Positions 23,501 to 34,571 of a stretch of 64,000 bases of DNA are shown here, piece by piece. The stretch lies in NCBI GenBank assembly GCA_004794655.1, contig SMMW01000555.1:7303501-7367500 (forward strand), given 5' to 3'. This stretch comes from Marisa cornuarietis. Taxonomy: Eukaryota; Mollusca; Gastropoda; Architaenioglossa; Ampullariidae. Position 1 is the first letter of the stretch. Each line of letters begins with the position of its first letter. Under the pieces are notes generated by a model. The model saw nothing but the letters and a program-made list of their open reading frames with translations. It was not told the origin of the DNA and searched no databases. A program made the position numbers and the translations under genes.

Positions 23501-25723
23501 CCATAACAGTCTCAGTCGCTCTTAAAAAAGGGGTGGTAGTAGCGGTGGGTAGTGAAGGAGGCGGGGGTGGGGAGGAGAGAACGTTGAGCTTTGGCATGTC
23601 TCCAAGTCAGAGGCGGGCGCCGTTGGGAGCCGTAGGAAGCAGGGCTCGGTTCAATCAGACATACTGGAATCAGTGAAAAATTGGCCAGTCAATCATCGGC
23701 ATCGACAGAACGCTCCGCCAGCAAGAGCTGAGGGAGGGAGAGAGGGAGGGAGAGCGACGGATGGGAAGGGAGATTGTCATCAAAAGAAAAGGTGCGGGTA
23801 CGGGAGATAGTAATGGGGATAGAGTTGGGAACTAACAGGAAAAGAGAGCCCCAAAGTGACGACAAAATGGAAAGAGAGAGAAAGAGAGAAAAAAAAAGAG
23901 CGGAGAGGAAGTGTCACAGAGAGAAAGTAGTTCCGCCGCCGGCAAGAAAGAAAGTGGGGGAGGGGATAGGAGTGGTCGTGAAGGGGTGGGAAGGGGAGGT
24001 GGCGGGGAGGATGTGAGACTTGCTCGGCGGACCAGAGAATCCGTTAAAGAAGGTAGGGTAACGGGTTGGGAGGAGGGTTCTCATGGACAAGGAACGACTG
24101 CGGTGGCTGTGATGAAGAGAATGGGGTTAGGCTGTTGCAGCGATTGTGGTGATGGTGGATGGAAGGAAGGGTTAGAGACGTGGGAAGGAAGGGTGGGGGT
24201 CGGCTGCTGTGGAGGGTGGAGCCCGTGGAGGAGGTAGAATAAAGGGAAGTTCGTCGTTAAAAAGGGAAGACAACTTGAACACAAGAAAGGGAAATGGGAG
24301 GTGGGGAGCGGGGAAGTCGCCCAGGAAAGACACACGACCTGCTTGTCTATCATCGATCCCCCATCCCGCGAGCTGATCGTGCGCCTGGCACGTGCGAGGC
24401 ACAGCAGGCTGTGGCTACAAGACTACAAGGCTATTGCGCTTCAGAATACAGTCAACAGCGAGTTCAATCCTTCGGACTATTGACGTCGCTTCTTTTCATT
24501 TTGATTGCAACGATACGCTCTGGGTTTTCAGCACAAAATGTTTTGGGGGGGAAGAAGAGGGGGGAGAATAGAGAGCAGTCACTTATACAAAGTAGAAAAT
24601 GGGAAGAGGACGTGTACAATACTTACCTCTATTCTCATACTTGTTTTTTTCCCATCCCCTCTGTTGGCTTTCAAGTATATCGATATTATAGTGTCAATGT
24701 TGCAGTTTTGCTCGTTTCCTTTTTTGCGACCCCAAACCTTTGTTTTTTTTAAAATAGCAATACATGTAATCGGTGGACGTTTCTCACAAAGCAGTTGTCG
24801 GAACCACTAAGATTTTTTTAACACCGGAAGGAGACGCCATGATGTTCAGGCTGGTATGAACAATGCTAGGGCTGCCGAAGGCAGCTGCATGCTTGGAAAA
24901 AAGGGGTGTACGCTGTCTGCTCAGGAGGCTGCTTATGTAATTGTTGATCCCTTTCCTAAAAAGGCTTATTACTTCCCTTCACAAAACTGACATTACGTCT
25001 GCAGCGGAGGACGTGGTCGACCATTGGCCCCGGAAGTTGTAATGATGCGCGCGCCTGCTCTTTTGTGCTTGTGTGTGTGAGAGAGGGAGAGGTTTAAAAA
25101 TCGAAAAAAAGACATTTAAATAGCAAAAGAAAAAAAGTAGAAAAAACGGTGTAAAAGACATAACTTCTTTTGGAAGAAAACTTAGATGTTGCAGATTTAA
25201 TGCTTTCTACGCAGGCCGTCTGTTTCTTGACCAAAGAGAAAGCATGTGCAGAAATGGCTTCTGCTGTCCCCTCCACCCCTTCCAGGCTCTACCACAGCAG
25301 ATCATTTGTCGGAGAAATTGAAGGAAAATAATATCACGATATTCAGGCATGAAATTCCCCATTCGGAGGAACAGACACAGGACACTGTCCTCTCGACAGC
25401 CGTTTCTCTTTAGAATAATTTACAATGTTCATGACTATATTTCGACTAGAAAAAAATGACCACCTCATACGATATACTTGTGCGGTCTCTCTCTCTCTCT
25501 CTCTTTCCACACACACACGGCTTTGAACTATCCTTTCTGTAACACATGATACATTATTTTGGCTTATGTAATAGCTGAAATGTGATGGGGTATTTAAAAA
25601 TTGCACGTATACAGTTTGTGCACCTATTTGAGTGTAGTGTCGTGTTAAACAATGCTCACAGTGTAATAATAATGACTGTAATGACTAATGACCAGATGTT
25701 AATGAGAAGTTCAAGCTCAAATG
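20571..25723. other. no gene recognised; long purine-biased tracts
   Basis: The plus strand is strongly purine-biased over about 21,820-22,260 and again over 23,730-24,330, with runs of GGGA, GAGA and GAAA. No exon, RNA gene or transposon protein was recognised in the stretch. Confidence 0.5.
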
Positions 25724-25762
25724 CTCTCTCTCTCTCTCTGTGCGCGCGCGGAGAGAGAGAGG
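25724..25762. repeat. (CT)n-(GC)n-(GA)n near-palindrome
   Basis: A CTCTCTCTCTCTCTG stretch, a GCGCGCGCG centre and a GAGAGAGAGAG stretch make a near-perfect hairpin. No gene is linked to it. Confidence 0.7.
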
Positions 25763-26929
25763 AAATGGAAGAAACAACAAAAGTCATTGCTCTCGATTAT
25801 TCGCCTAGCATCCTCTCAGCCCAGACGAACAGACAGCGCGCTAATTGAAGGTCGCACGGGGTTAAGATCACGACCCCTGTACCTGGTCATGCGCACCACC
25901 GGCGGCAGTCGATGACGTAGTCTGACAGCCGCACGGCAGGCTGTGGTCACGTGACTAGACACGGTCGTGCAGCTGCAAAGAAGCCACAATTTCGCCAACG
26001 TGCGGCGCCACAGAACCAGACCGGATCTCCGCAAGTCACATAGAAGGGTAACGGGCAAACATGTTAGATTGGTTGGTGTATTTGGTAGGAAAGACCTTTC
26101 CCCTAGATGTGATTTCTCACAAGGGGAATTGGGTAACGAAGGGAGAGGACCCAAGGTACCCGGAGAAACCCTACCGACGGTCAACGGTGTGAACTTGTGG
26201 CCACATTCAGAGAGAGAGAGAAACACATTTGCGCAAGTCAAGATCAGGGGCCAGTTGCAGAACATTTCTAAAACTTAAAACTATTCTAAAGAAGCAAATC
26301 TATAACCGTTTTGCAAAAAAAAGTATTTTCAAGTTACAAAGGTGACTGCCAACAGTTACAAGTGCACGATGAAACTGCTAGTGATAACGTGTACGTGTCT
26401 GCGTCAATAACCGATTCTCAAGTCTGAGATTGGTTACCTGAGTCAGGGTTATGACCACCTTTGACAAAGCTAGCTTAGGCCTCAGTCTCGTACATAGATC
26501 GTACGCGGAAGTTTCTTAGAATTGATGAGAACAACAAACTTTCAGCGGAATAATTTTCTGCCACAATCCCCACGTTATATGAATGCCGCTGAACATTTTC
26601 TATGTCAGTCAATGAAATCGATTGATTGGAAAGCGCTGGTTGATCAAAGCATAAAACGTTCACTATTTCACTTTGATTAAAGGAGACTTGCACACGTCAG
26701 AAAATTGATCAGGAGTAATTATGGGAATTTTCTTAAAGGCCCCATACTTTATGTATTGCCTTTCTGTGCAAGTCAACAAATATTTTTTCTAGATTACTTA
26801 AGAGATGTGAATAGGCTCAGAGTCAAATAATTTATTTCCATCCCATTGTTTGCGCCACCATTTTCACAAGAACAACAGAAAATTCAGAGTTAAGATATCA
26901 GCAAATGCCAGTAGGTTCTCTCAAAAAGG
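25763..26929. other. no gene recognised
   Basis: A 149-codon minus frame at 25816-26265 has no recognisable domain. A GTCACGTGAC palindrome lies near 25947. Nothing else can be supported. Confidence 0.45.
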
Positions 26930-27640
26930 TCAGTGGTTAATGACTCGAGTATATGCACTTCATTTGCTTCACACTAAAAGCTTGATTGTATATTTTCAGC
27001 GTGAGATTTCCACTCAAGGCGTACGTCAAGGATGTCCCCTGTCAGGGCTGGTGTTTAATATCTTCTTGGAGAACATCATGTTCGAAACCATCCACGACCA
27101 TTATACTTCCATTTCCATGTGTGGAAGGGCGATCTGCAACCTATGTTTTGCAGACGACAAAGCTCTGTTAGCAGGCACTGAAAAAGAACCGCAAGACCTT
27201 ACCAACAGACTGAAAGAAAGTTCGAACGCATATGGATTGGAGGCCAGCACTGAAAAGAGCAAAGTTATGATTAATGACAGCGGCAAAGCAGAGATCTATA
27301 TGAACGGGGTACAGCTCGAAGAGGTGAGCAGCTTTAAGTACTTGTGAGCCAACCTCTCCAAGGACGGCAGCTCCACGCCAGATATCCGCATTAGGATCTT
27401 TCTATGCACCTTGGAGGTTTGTCGTGGCCAGAGAAAGAACTGGCTTACGAACGTCAAAGACTGGACTGGTCGTCCTGTACAGGACCTCACTATCGCCTAA
27501 AATAAGGAAGAGTGGGGGGCCCTGTCAGCTGCCACATCTATCCATCTGCTCCCCCCAACGACAGGTCATGGGACGACTGACTCTACTCACAGCTCTTGTA
27601 GAAGAGTCACTGGGAAGCCAGGAGGCAGGAAGTCTGGTGT
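26930..27640 (+). pseudogene. non-LTR retrotransposon reverse transcriptase fragment (RTE-like)
   Basis: The translation contains the reverse transcriptase motif GVRQGCPLSGLVFNIFLE (27022-27075) and the catalytic FADD box (about 27148-27159), followed by a SSFKYL block. After SSFKYL a TGA at 27345-27347 interrupts the frame where family members have Gly. The frame then resumes (ANLSKDGSSTPDIRIRI) and jumps to a C-terminal block (RGQRKNWLTNVKDWTGRP), so part of the thumb and connection region is deleted. The 5' endonuclease part is absent. This is a dead fragment; the RTE assignment rests on my recollection of the SKDGSST-type block and is moderate. Confidence 0.8.
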
Positions 27641-30345
27641 GAGGGGTGGATGGTAAGTGGTGGTGATGTAGGAAAGGGGTTAAATAGTTGTTGCTCACTT
27701 AGGACTGCTGGATTGTTTCGTTCGCACGTGGGATGGTACCAGTCTCGCGGAAATTTGTAAGGACCTCTTGTTCGTGGCTTGTATTTTGTTGTCTTTCACC
27801 GATGACGACGACAGCCAGAAGGCTGCAAGCACGAGTGAAATAATGAATAACAAGTCTGTTCACGCATGTGCTGAGCGAGTGATAGCTTTTTGAATTTGCA
27901 CTCACAGAGTTAACGTGGTTTTTAATCGAATTCTCTCCTCTTTCTCCTGGCCCTGCCGCAACTTCCTTACTCCTTAAAAATGGCAGAGACAAGGGGGAGA
28001 TGGGAGTGTGAAGAGCCGAAAACGAGATCGAACCACCGGTAGTCCTGGAATGGCTTGCATGGGTGCTCATATCTCCTGCTAGGCCCGTTCACCATTACAA
28101 AAATATGGGCATTTAATGGCGGGGGAGGGGAGAAGATGCGACAGGATCACCTCATTATCTTTTTCTTCGTCGTCAGCGGCACAAACATCAAACTTGAAGA
28201 TAAAGTATTCGCAGATTCCATTTTTATTAATATTCTTTTTCCGACTTAATTTGAACGTTTTTTCCCAGTACCTCCACTCACGACTAGGGACCACCACATG
28301 AAGGACACAATGAATTAGAATAAAGAATAACAGGTTGATAGATAGACTAACTTTTTGAAATATAAGTTTATAAACGCACTGGGCCAAAGATCCCACCTTC
28401 GTCCACAGACAGTAGATATTGCTATGACAGGGATATGTTAAAAAAGGGATCCATTATAATGAAATACTAAAGGATGAAATCGAGGGGGAACAGAGATAAA
28501 GAAAGGGACAGGGATCAGAGAGACAGAGAGAGTGAAGGGAGGTCAGCTGAGGCTGACAAAATCAGAGACACTTACGCAGAGCTTCGTTTGGACGCGACAT
28601 GCGTACAACGGCGCCCACCCGAAGCTTACATGTCCGGATGTTCTGGCATGCCAAGTAGGACTCCCTTGGCGACACGTCCCTCGTGACCAAACCGGCTTTC
28701 CTGTCTAGGATGGAAATATCTCGATGCTGGCACAACAGGTTACAGTGTCAAATAAACTAGCATGTAGGCCATGCCGCTGTGATGGAGAAAGAGAAAGAAT
28801 TAATGAAATGCCAAAAAAATAAAAACAGCTAACAAAAGAAAAATCTAAATCGTCTTAATCAGCAAGAAGATTAGATGACAACACAAAGCTCATTCTCACT
28901 CCAAGCAAGTGGAGTTAAGAGAGAAAAAAAAGTTTTGAACGATTTATGAGAAAACTCAAAAACCTGCCAAAAAAAAAAAAGAAGACCATGCAGCCTGACA
29001 TTAAGATATGCATAAGAATGTACCCGCTTAACCACGCATAATACGAAGAACCGCATCTGTAGTCATAGAAACGTAAAACGCTGGGGAAAATACGAGCCAG
29101 GCTTGATTAATCAGAATGAGATGCCAACGACGATAATGACGACGACGAGGAGGGGGAAGAAGAGGAGGAGGAGTAGAAGCGAGGAGATAGAAAAGAAAAT
29201 ACCAGGAAAGAAAGAGGAGATGTAGTCAAGGTAAAGACTCGGGGACCGTGAGAAAGGCTGAAGTTCAACGTTGTGAAAGAACTGTCCAACCCGGGAAACG
29301 AACTGCTGTAATGCAGTGCCTGGTAGTTTCTGGACCGAACCCGTTTTTCGGTACCGCCACTAATAATCTCTTTCCCTGCTTCCTGCAAGGCCACCACAAC
29401 GAACTTTTCCTCGCCCACTGGATCATTTCACGCCACCGTCACTCGTTGTCTGGCTTCCCCGAGCTGGTAATTTGAGGCCCGTAATTAATAGCGACGCGAC
29501 AGACCTTTGTTGGAACGGCCGCATTGCCATGCCTCCTTTCTCCCCACCTCCCCCTGCACCACTTTATGCACGATCAATTACGGAGCGCCATGCCGCAAGA
29601 TGTCGCAGCACGACAAACCAGATCACGATGGCTGGAAGGTAGAGGGGTGGAAGGAAGGGGGCTGGGGGAGAACGCGTCAGAGAAACCTGCGTGGAAAGAA
29701 GGAAACCAACCGTGACATGTGATTCGTGTTATGGGAGAAACCTTTTGTTCTCTTGCGCGTTTGCACCTTGTTGCGTCATTTTCCCTGGTTTGCCGGGGCA
29801 CGTGTGCATGTCGACAAATAAAAAAAAACTCCGCCTGATGAGGACATCAAAAATTGTCAACAGTAACTTTACCATAAAAAAAATGGCCAGGGAGCGGGGT
29901 GGGAGTAGAACGCGGAAAGTGAGAGTTGAGGGGGATGGGGATCGGAATTTAAAAACCTTTGCAGTGTAAGAAAAGGAAGCTACTGTCACAGCTCTTTGCT
30001 TTTATGTGACGCAAAGGAAATTGTTTTCAACAGTTTTAGAGACAGAATAAAGAGTAATACTTTGCACTTAACAGATTATATCCACATATATGTATTTTAA
30101 ATGCATAATTTTAATAATTACTGTAAATACGATGACGCTTGGGGCCTCATCTAGTTTCCGCTTCAAACGCTACGCAAAATTTTAAAAAAAAGTATGGCAC
30201 CTTTTATTGCCTGGTATACAAGCTAACAGTTTTTCTTTCTGATGAATTTGAACATGTAGATAATAAAATAAAGCATATAAGAGCCAGGGTTGCAGTATGT
30301 GTCAGTAACACCTCTTCTCATCATGGGAATGCATTTTGTTACCTT
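27641..30345. other. no gene recognised
   Basis: Non-coding; contains purine-rich patches near 28480-28560 and 29130-29230. No exon, RNA gene or repeat family member was recognised. Confidence 0.5.
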
Positions 30346-30542
30346 TATCATGGTTTGTGGAGGGGCGGAGTCTTTTACGGTCAGCCAGCAAATAAGGCTA
30401 TATCACGGCAAGGCAGCTAGCCCTGTAAACAGATGCTACATGCAGAGAAAGAACAGCGTGCCCGAGACGAGACTTGAACCCCATACAACCAACACTCACT
30501 GTTTTGGTGACAGGCGCTAACCGTTGCGCCACCGGACCTCCC
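30346..30542 (-). repeat. tRNA-derived SINE, near full length
   Basis: On the minus strand it begins GGGAGGTCCGGTGGCGC and shows an A box (GGCGCAACGGTTAGCGCC) and a B box (GGGGTTCAAGTCTC) at tRNA-like spacing. A body follows with the core CTTGCCGTGATATAGCCTTA, TTGCTGGCTGACCGTAAAAG and the 3' end. It joins the head seen at 16345-16490 to the core seen at 7085-7245, which ties these copies into one family. Its own promoter would be RNA polymerase III type. Confidence 0.85.
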
Positions 30543-31374
30543 GTTGTGGCGTGAGAGAAAAGAAGAAAGAGAAACTGGTTAACGACATGCAGCTTCTTCT
30601 TCTTATTATTATTATAACATAGGTAGACTCTTTGGTGGCCGGATTAAAAAACTGTTTCATGCTCTCTGTCGTCATGGTGACGAATGTTGCACATAGAGAA
30701 ATGCTGCAATGACACTGTTTCGAAGATTGGACTGAATGAGGGTAGCTTTTTTAAGTGAGAAAAAGCATGCACATGTTGACAAATGACGTTGGCGGAAATT
30801 TTGCTGACGAGTACTTTGTGATTAATAATAATAATTAATTAAAAACAAAACAATTGCAGCACCCCGTCCCCCATTATGCACCATCAGTCATTATTATAAT
30901 TAAAACGCTCGCGCGCGCGTGAGAGAACGAAATTCGTGGTATAAGAGAAACAACTCTTACGACGCAGCCTTTTGTGCTCCGTCATTGCTTCCCTTTCATG
31001 CTTCCTTTCCCAGCATCAGAGACCAAAGAATTATCTTTAAAGCAATGAAGCTGTTATAAAAAGGGATTAGTCTCATTCTTACCAAGTATTTTACATTAAC
31101 TGGAGTGATCTATTGGAATAAAGATGAAAACCCAAATTTGTGCACTCAAAAAAGAATGTTCATGTTCTGAACGTATTTGCAAATGAAACATTTCGTTTGT
31201 CCTTCAGTGTATGTTTCCTCTCAAACGTTAAATATCAGGCTATGTAAATGAAGTAATGTTGCGTTTCCCTGCTCTGATAAAATGTACAAAAAGTGTAAGA
31301 AAATTTATAGTCTAGTAGATATGCTTCAAAAAAGTTTTCTGTGCTTATGAAAAATACAATTGTTGTTTTACACA
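30543..31374. other. no gene recognised; base composition changes here
   Basis: From about here to the right end the sequence becomes visibly more A+T rich. Contains short TAATAATAAT runs and a CGCGCGCG patch near 30910. Confidence 0.5.
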
Positions 31375-31408
31375 GTGCCAGCAACTAAGGCTATATCACG
31401 GCAAATAA
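31375..31408 (-). repeat. SINE core fragment
   Basis: About 34 bp match the core of the SINE family (CCAGCAACTAAGGCTATATC on the plus strand, as in 30346-30542). The rest of the element is not recognisable. Confidence 0.6.
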
Positions 31409-31837
31409 TGAAAAAACAAATCCATGGTCCTTGATATGAATATGTGGCATCAATCCTATTATCACTTATATCCTGTCAAGTATCTGGATCCAATAACCAT
31501 TGGAAAGAGAGAATGCAAGCGTTTTTCGGGTCTCCCTGGAGAGATGTGGAATAAGAAGGATTTTGTCTGAATTTACTGCAAATTAACAACCATTTATTTT
31601 AAAAGTTTTTGAAAATAAAAATGGCGAAAAATATCATTTTTTCCTAAATGCATTCATTCTGTATATATTCAGCAAATATGAACCATTATTCTTACTTGCA
31701 GACTGGATTACACCATCTGATAAGTATATTAATGTGACAACTTTTGAAAGCAAGGACACATGATGCTGGTCAATACACTTTTCACTGTCAAAGCAAAAGA
31801 AACACAATCCATCATCGAGCATTTAAAATCTTGTACT

Positions 31838-31843
31838 TTTATT
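31838..31843 (-). terminator. candidate polyadenylation signal for HMG-CoA reductase
   Basis: AATAAA on the minus strand (TTTATT on plus). Other AATAAA hexamers lie nearer the stop codon (for example near 32274 and 32457) and one lies further away (near 31593), so the real 3' end cannot be chosen from sequence alone. Confidence 0.25.
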
Positions 31844-34483
31844 TCATACTAGAAGATTTTCCCAATTATGAGAACCTCCATTTCTTAAATTAAATATAAA
31901 TGTAAGTCAAACAGGTAAAAAGCAATTAACTTTTTCTTTCACCTTCATACATCACTTAGAAAAAGCCACATTTCCCTGACACAATGCAATTTGACATCAA
32001 TACACAGAGCTAGGAACACAAATGCATAACACCTTTCAATCTTACTATGTCCATTGATAGATGTAAATACAATGAACTTGAAAATATGAGTGCAGCAAGG
32101 CCCCCCTCCCTCCCACAAATACACAAGTCGTCATAAGCCTAGATAAGGAATTTTTACTGTATAAAATTCCTAGCCTCAGACTTTAGTGTACATGCTGTAT
32201 AGCTATCTCATCATCTGATAACAACTACAAGAGACATAGGACTGGCTCATTAACTTTTATGATGATAGTACCCTTTATTCACTCAGTGACTTCACTCATG
32301 GGTATTCACATGTACTTAATTCAAAAGAGACTAAAAATGCATCATAACAAGTTAAGCAATTATTTTGAAATATGAAAGTAGGAGATACTTTGTTGGTAGC
32401 ACATTGTGTGTCTGGCACTGTAAATATATATATAAATTATTGTACCCTTTAAAGGTTTATTTTTCTCATTCCTAAGCAAACAATTACAAATGTTAGCTCT
32501 TGTCAAAATGTTTTTGTTGCTCTGCCAGCTGGTGTGCAATGTGCAAGTGTAGATGAGGATGAGAAAGACAAACTTCATAATCATAGACATGGTCAAGAAA
32601 AAGATTGTTAGACAATCAACATCAGACAACATAGAAAGTGATCAACAAACCTGAATCTGCAGCACTACCTTAGCTTGCCTTCATTAATGAAGCAAAATTA
32701 TATCATAGAGATATTTATACATGCAGATTCTTAACTTTTGCAGTCTTTCATTGAAAGGTAAGAAAGGATTTGTGAAGACAACTGCACCAGAACAATACCT
32801 GCTCAACTGAATGTTACTTCTAGCAAACAATGTTTCTCAAATGCACAATTCTGTCATACCCCTCTATTTAAAACATTCATCATTGAAACTGAGAAAAGGA
32901 AAAGCCAGAAACAGTTAAAAACCATTCTTGTTTGTCATGATGGATAAAAACACTTGGCCCACAAGCAATATGCTGTTGCCAACAAGGATTTAGCAGCCCT
33001 TTATAATAATGGGGTTTTAAAAATGACGATGTGAGATGCTAAAAACAATTACAACCAATATGCCTAGTGATCTTAACAACAGTTTGTAGGCAAAAAATTA
33101 AATTTTATGAGAAACTCTGGCCCAAAGCCAAGATATTAGACATACTGTAACATATTTATGATCAAGATAACTAGTTATATATAAACATTGCAATCAAAAT
33201 CATTTTTGCATTTAGGCATGAAACGTCAAAAGTTTTACTAGTGTTTAAAAAAAATTACGTTACTTTTACATATACTTTCTCTAAATTTAAAGAAATATAC
33301 CAGTAAATTTTTTTAGCATTTAGATTAATAACTGCCTTCCCTTTAATGAAAGGATAACAAAATCAGAAATGAATAGGATCCTCTAGCACAGCACAGATTG
33401 CTCATATTCAAAACAGAATGCTGAGTTGGTAATACAGTTAATGATTCATCTGCATTCTGGCAACACTATACCCTCTTCCACATCCACAGAATATCCAGAA
33501 AGATCTAGACATCCCAGGTAGTTTTTTTTATCCATTACCCCTGCCAGTTTAGAAAAGGCATCAAATGCTGTGCACTCAACATCTTCAGCTTGGTGACCTG
33601 GTTAAAGCTGCAGCAAAACAATGCTGCGGAATCCATAGAATTGCAATAACTTATGAAATACATTGCTTGAAATCCTGCCTTTCTTATTCTATGAAAGAAA
33701 ATGACATTTGTAAACTTATCAGCACTCATACGCTACTCTAGGCCAAAGGCATTAAGATAGCACAAATCTAGCAATAGGGAAGTGTTTCTTTAATAGGTTT
33801 TCATTTGTAAGTTCTTCTTTTTTATGATTGATAAAGTGTACAAATAATCCAAGTCTGGAAATATCCCAATATGCACTTTACAGCCTCCTTAGTGTTATTA
33901 GCAAAACACTACTTGTCCTAGAATTTTGTATAAACAGCTAATTCAGGCCAACCTGATTGCAGCATTAATCCTGGGTGACATTTTGGGTTAACTGTTTTCA
34001 CAGAAAATTTTGTGCCAAGTAATGTTTATCATGAATGCCAAGGAGCTAAATGCTTCTTAATACTGAATTTTACATGGTATGCAAGCCCATGGTTTTTTTT
34101 CACAACTCAAGCACATGAAGAGTGTGCACACTTATGAATTAATAAAATATAAGTTTAGCCTATTACCAAGTTTTCACTTTCAAATAAATAGCAATTAAAA
34201 ATGAGGTAGAAGCAAACGGTGGCAAAATTATAAATGGCATTCATTCAATGACACTTGAGATCCACACCCCACTCCCTTTTCCCCCAGCCAAAAAAAAAAT
34301 AATCATAAAAAGCTAGCAATGCATTGTTTCAGCTGATGAAAGAACATAGTAATGCAGGTGGCAAGGAACAAACTCAGCATGTGCTTGTATTGTCTGTCCC
34401 TGTGGTTCACAATGTCAATATTCTAGCAGACACCTGTGGCAACCTCTCCAATTTGAACACATCACAACTAGGTACAAATATTA
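31844..34483 (-). other. probable 3' untranslated region of HMG-CoA reductase
   Basis: This A+T-rich stretch follows the HMGCR stop codon and has no open frame of interest on either strand. Vertebrate HMGCR messages have 3' untranslated regions of more than a kilobase, so this length is plausible, but the end is unproven. ATTTA pentamers on the minus strand (TAAAT on plus) occur but are expected in such composition. Confidence 0.4.
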
Positions 34484-34571
34484 TCAAGAGCATCCTTGAG
34501 TGCAGGTCCCTGGTACTGATATCAGATTTTTCTGGCTCATGGAAGCGACAGGATTAAGGCTAATGGATGAT
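34484..34571 (-). CDS. HMGCR: HMGCR coding exon 20 (residues 854-882, stop)
   Basis: After the acceptor TGTTTCAG the exon completes Arg854 and gives [11 protein letters not shown] and [10 protein letters not shown] before TGA at 34484-34486. Ser855 aligns with human Ser872, the AMPK site, and GTCTQGC resembles the human GACTKK tail. Too short to be found as an open frame; identified from phase and tail similarity. Confidence 0.85.

Noticed and set aside
25816..26265. 149-codon minus frame
   Set aside because: No recognisable domain; composition fits chance. It may lie in an unrecognised repeat.
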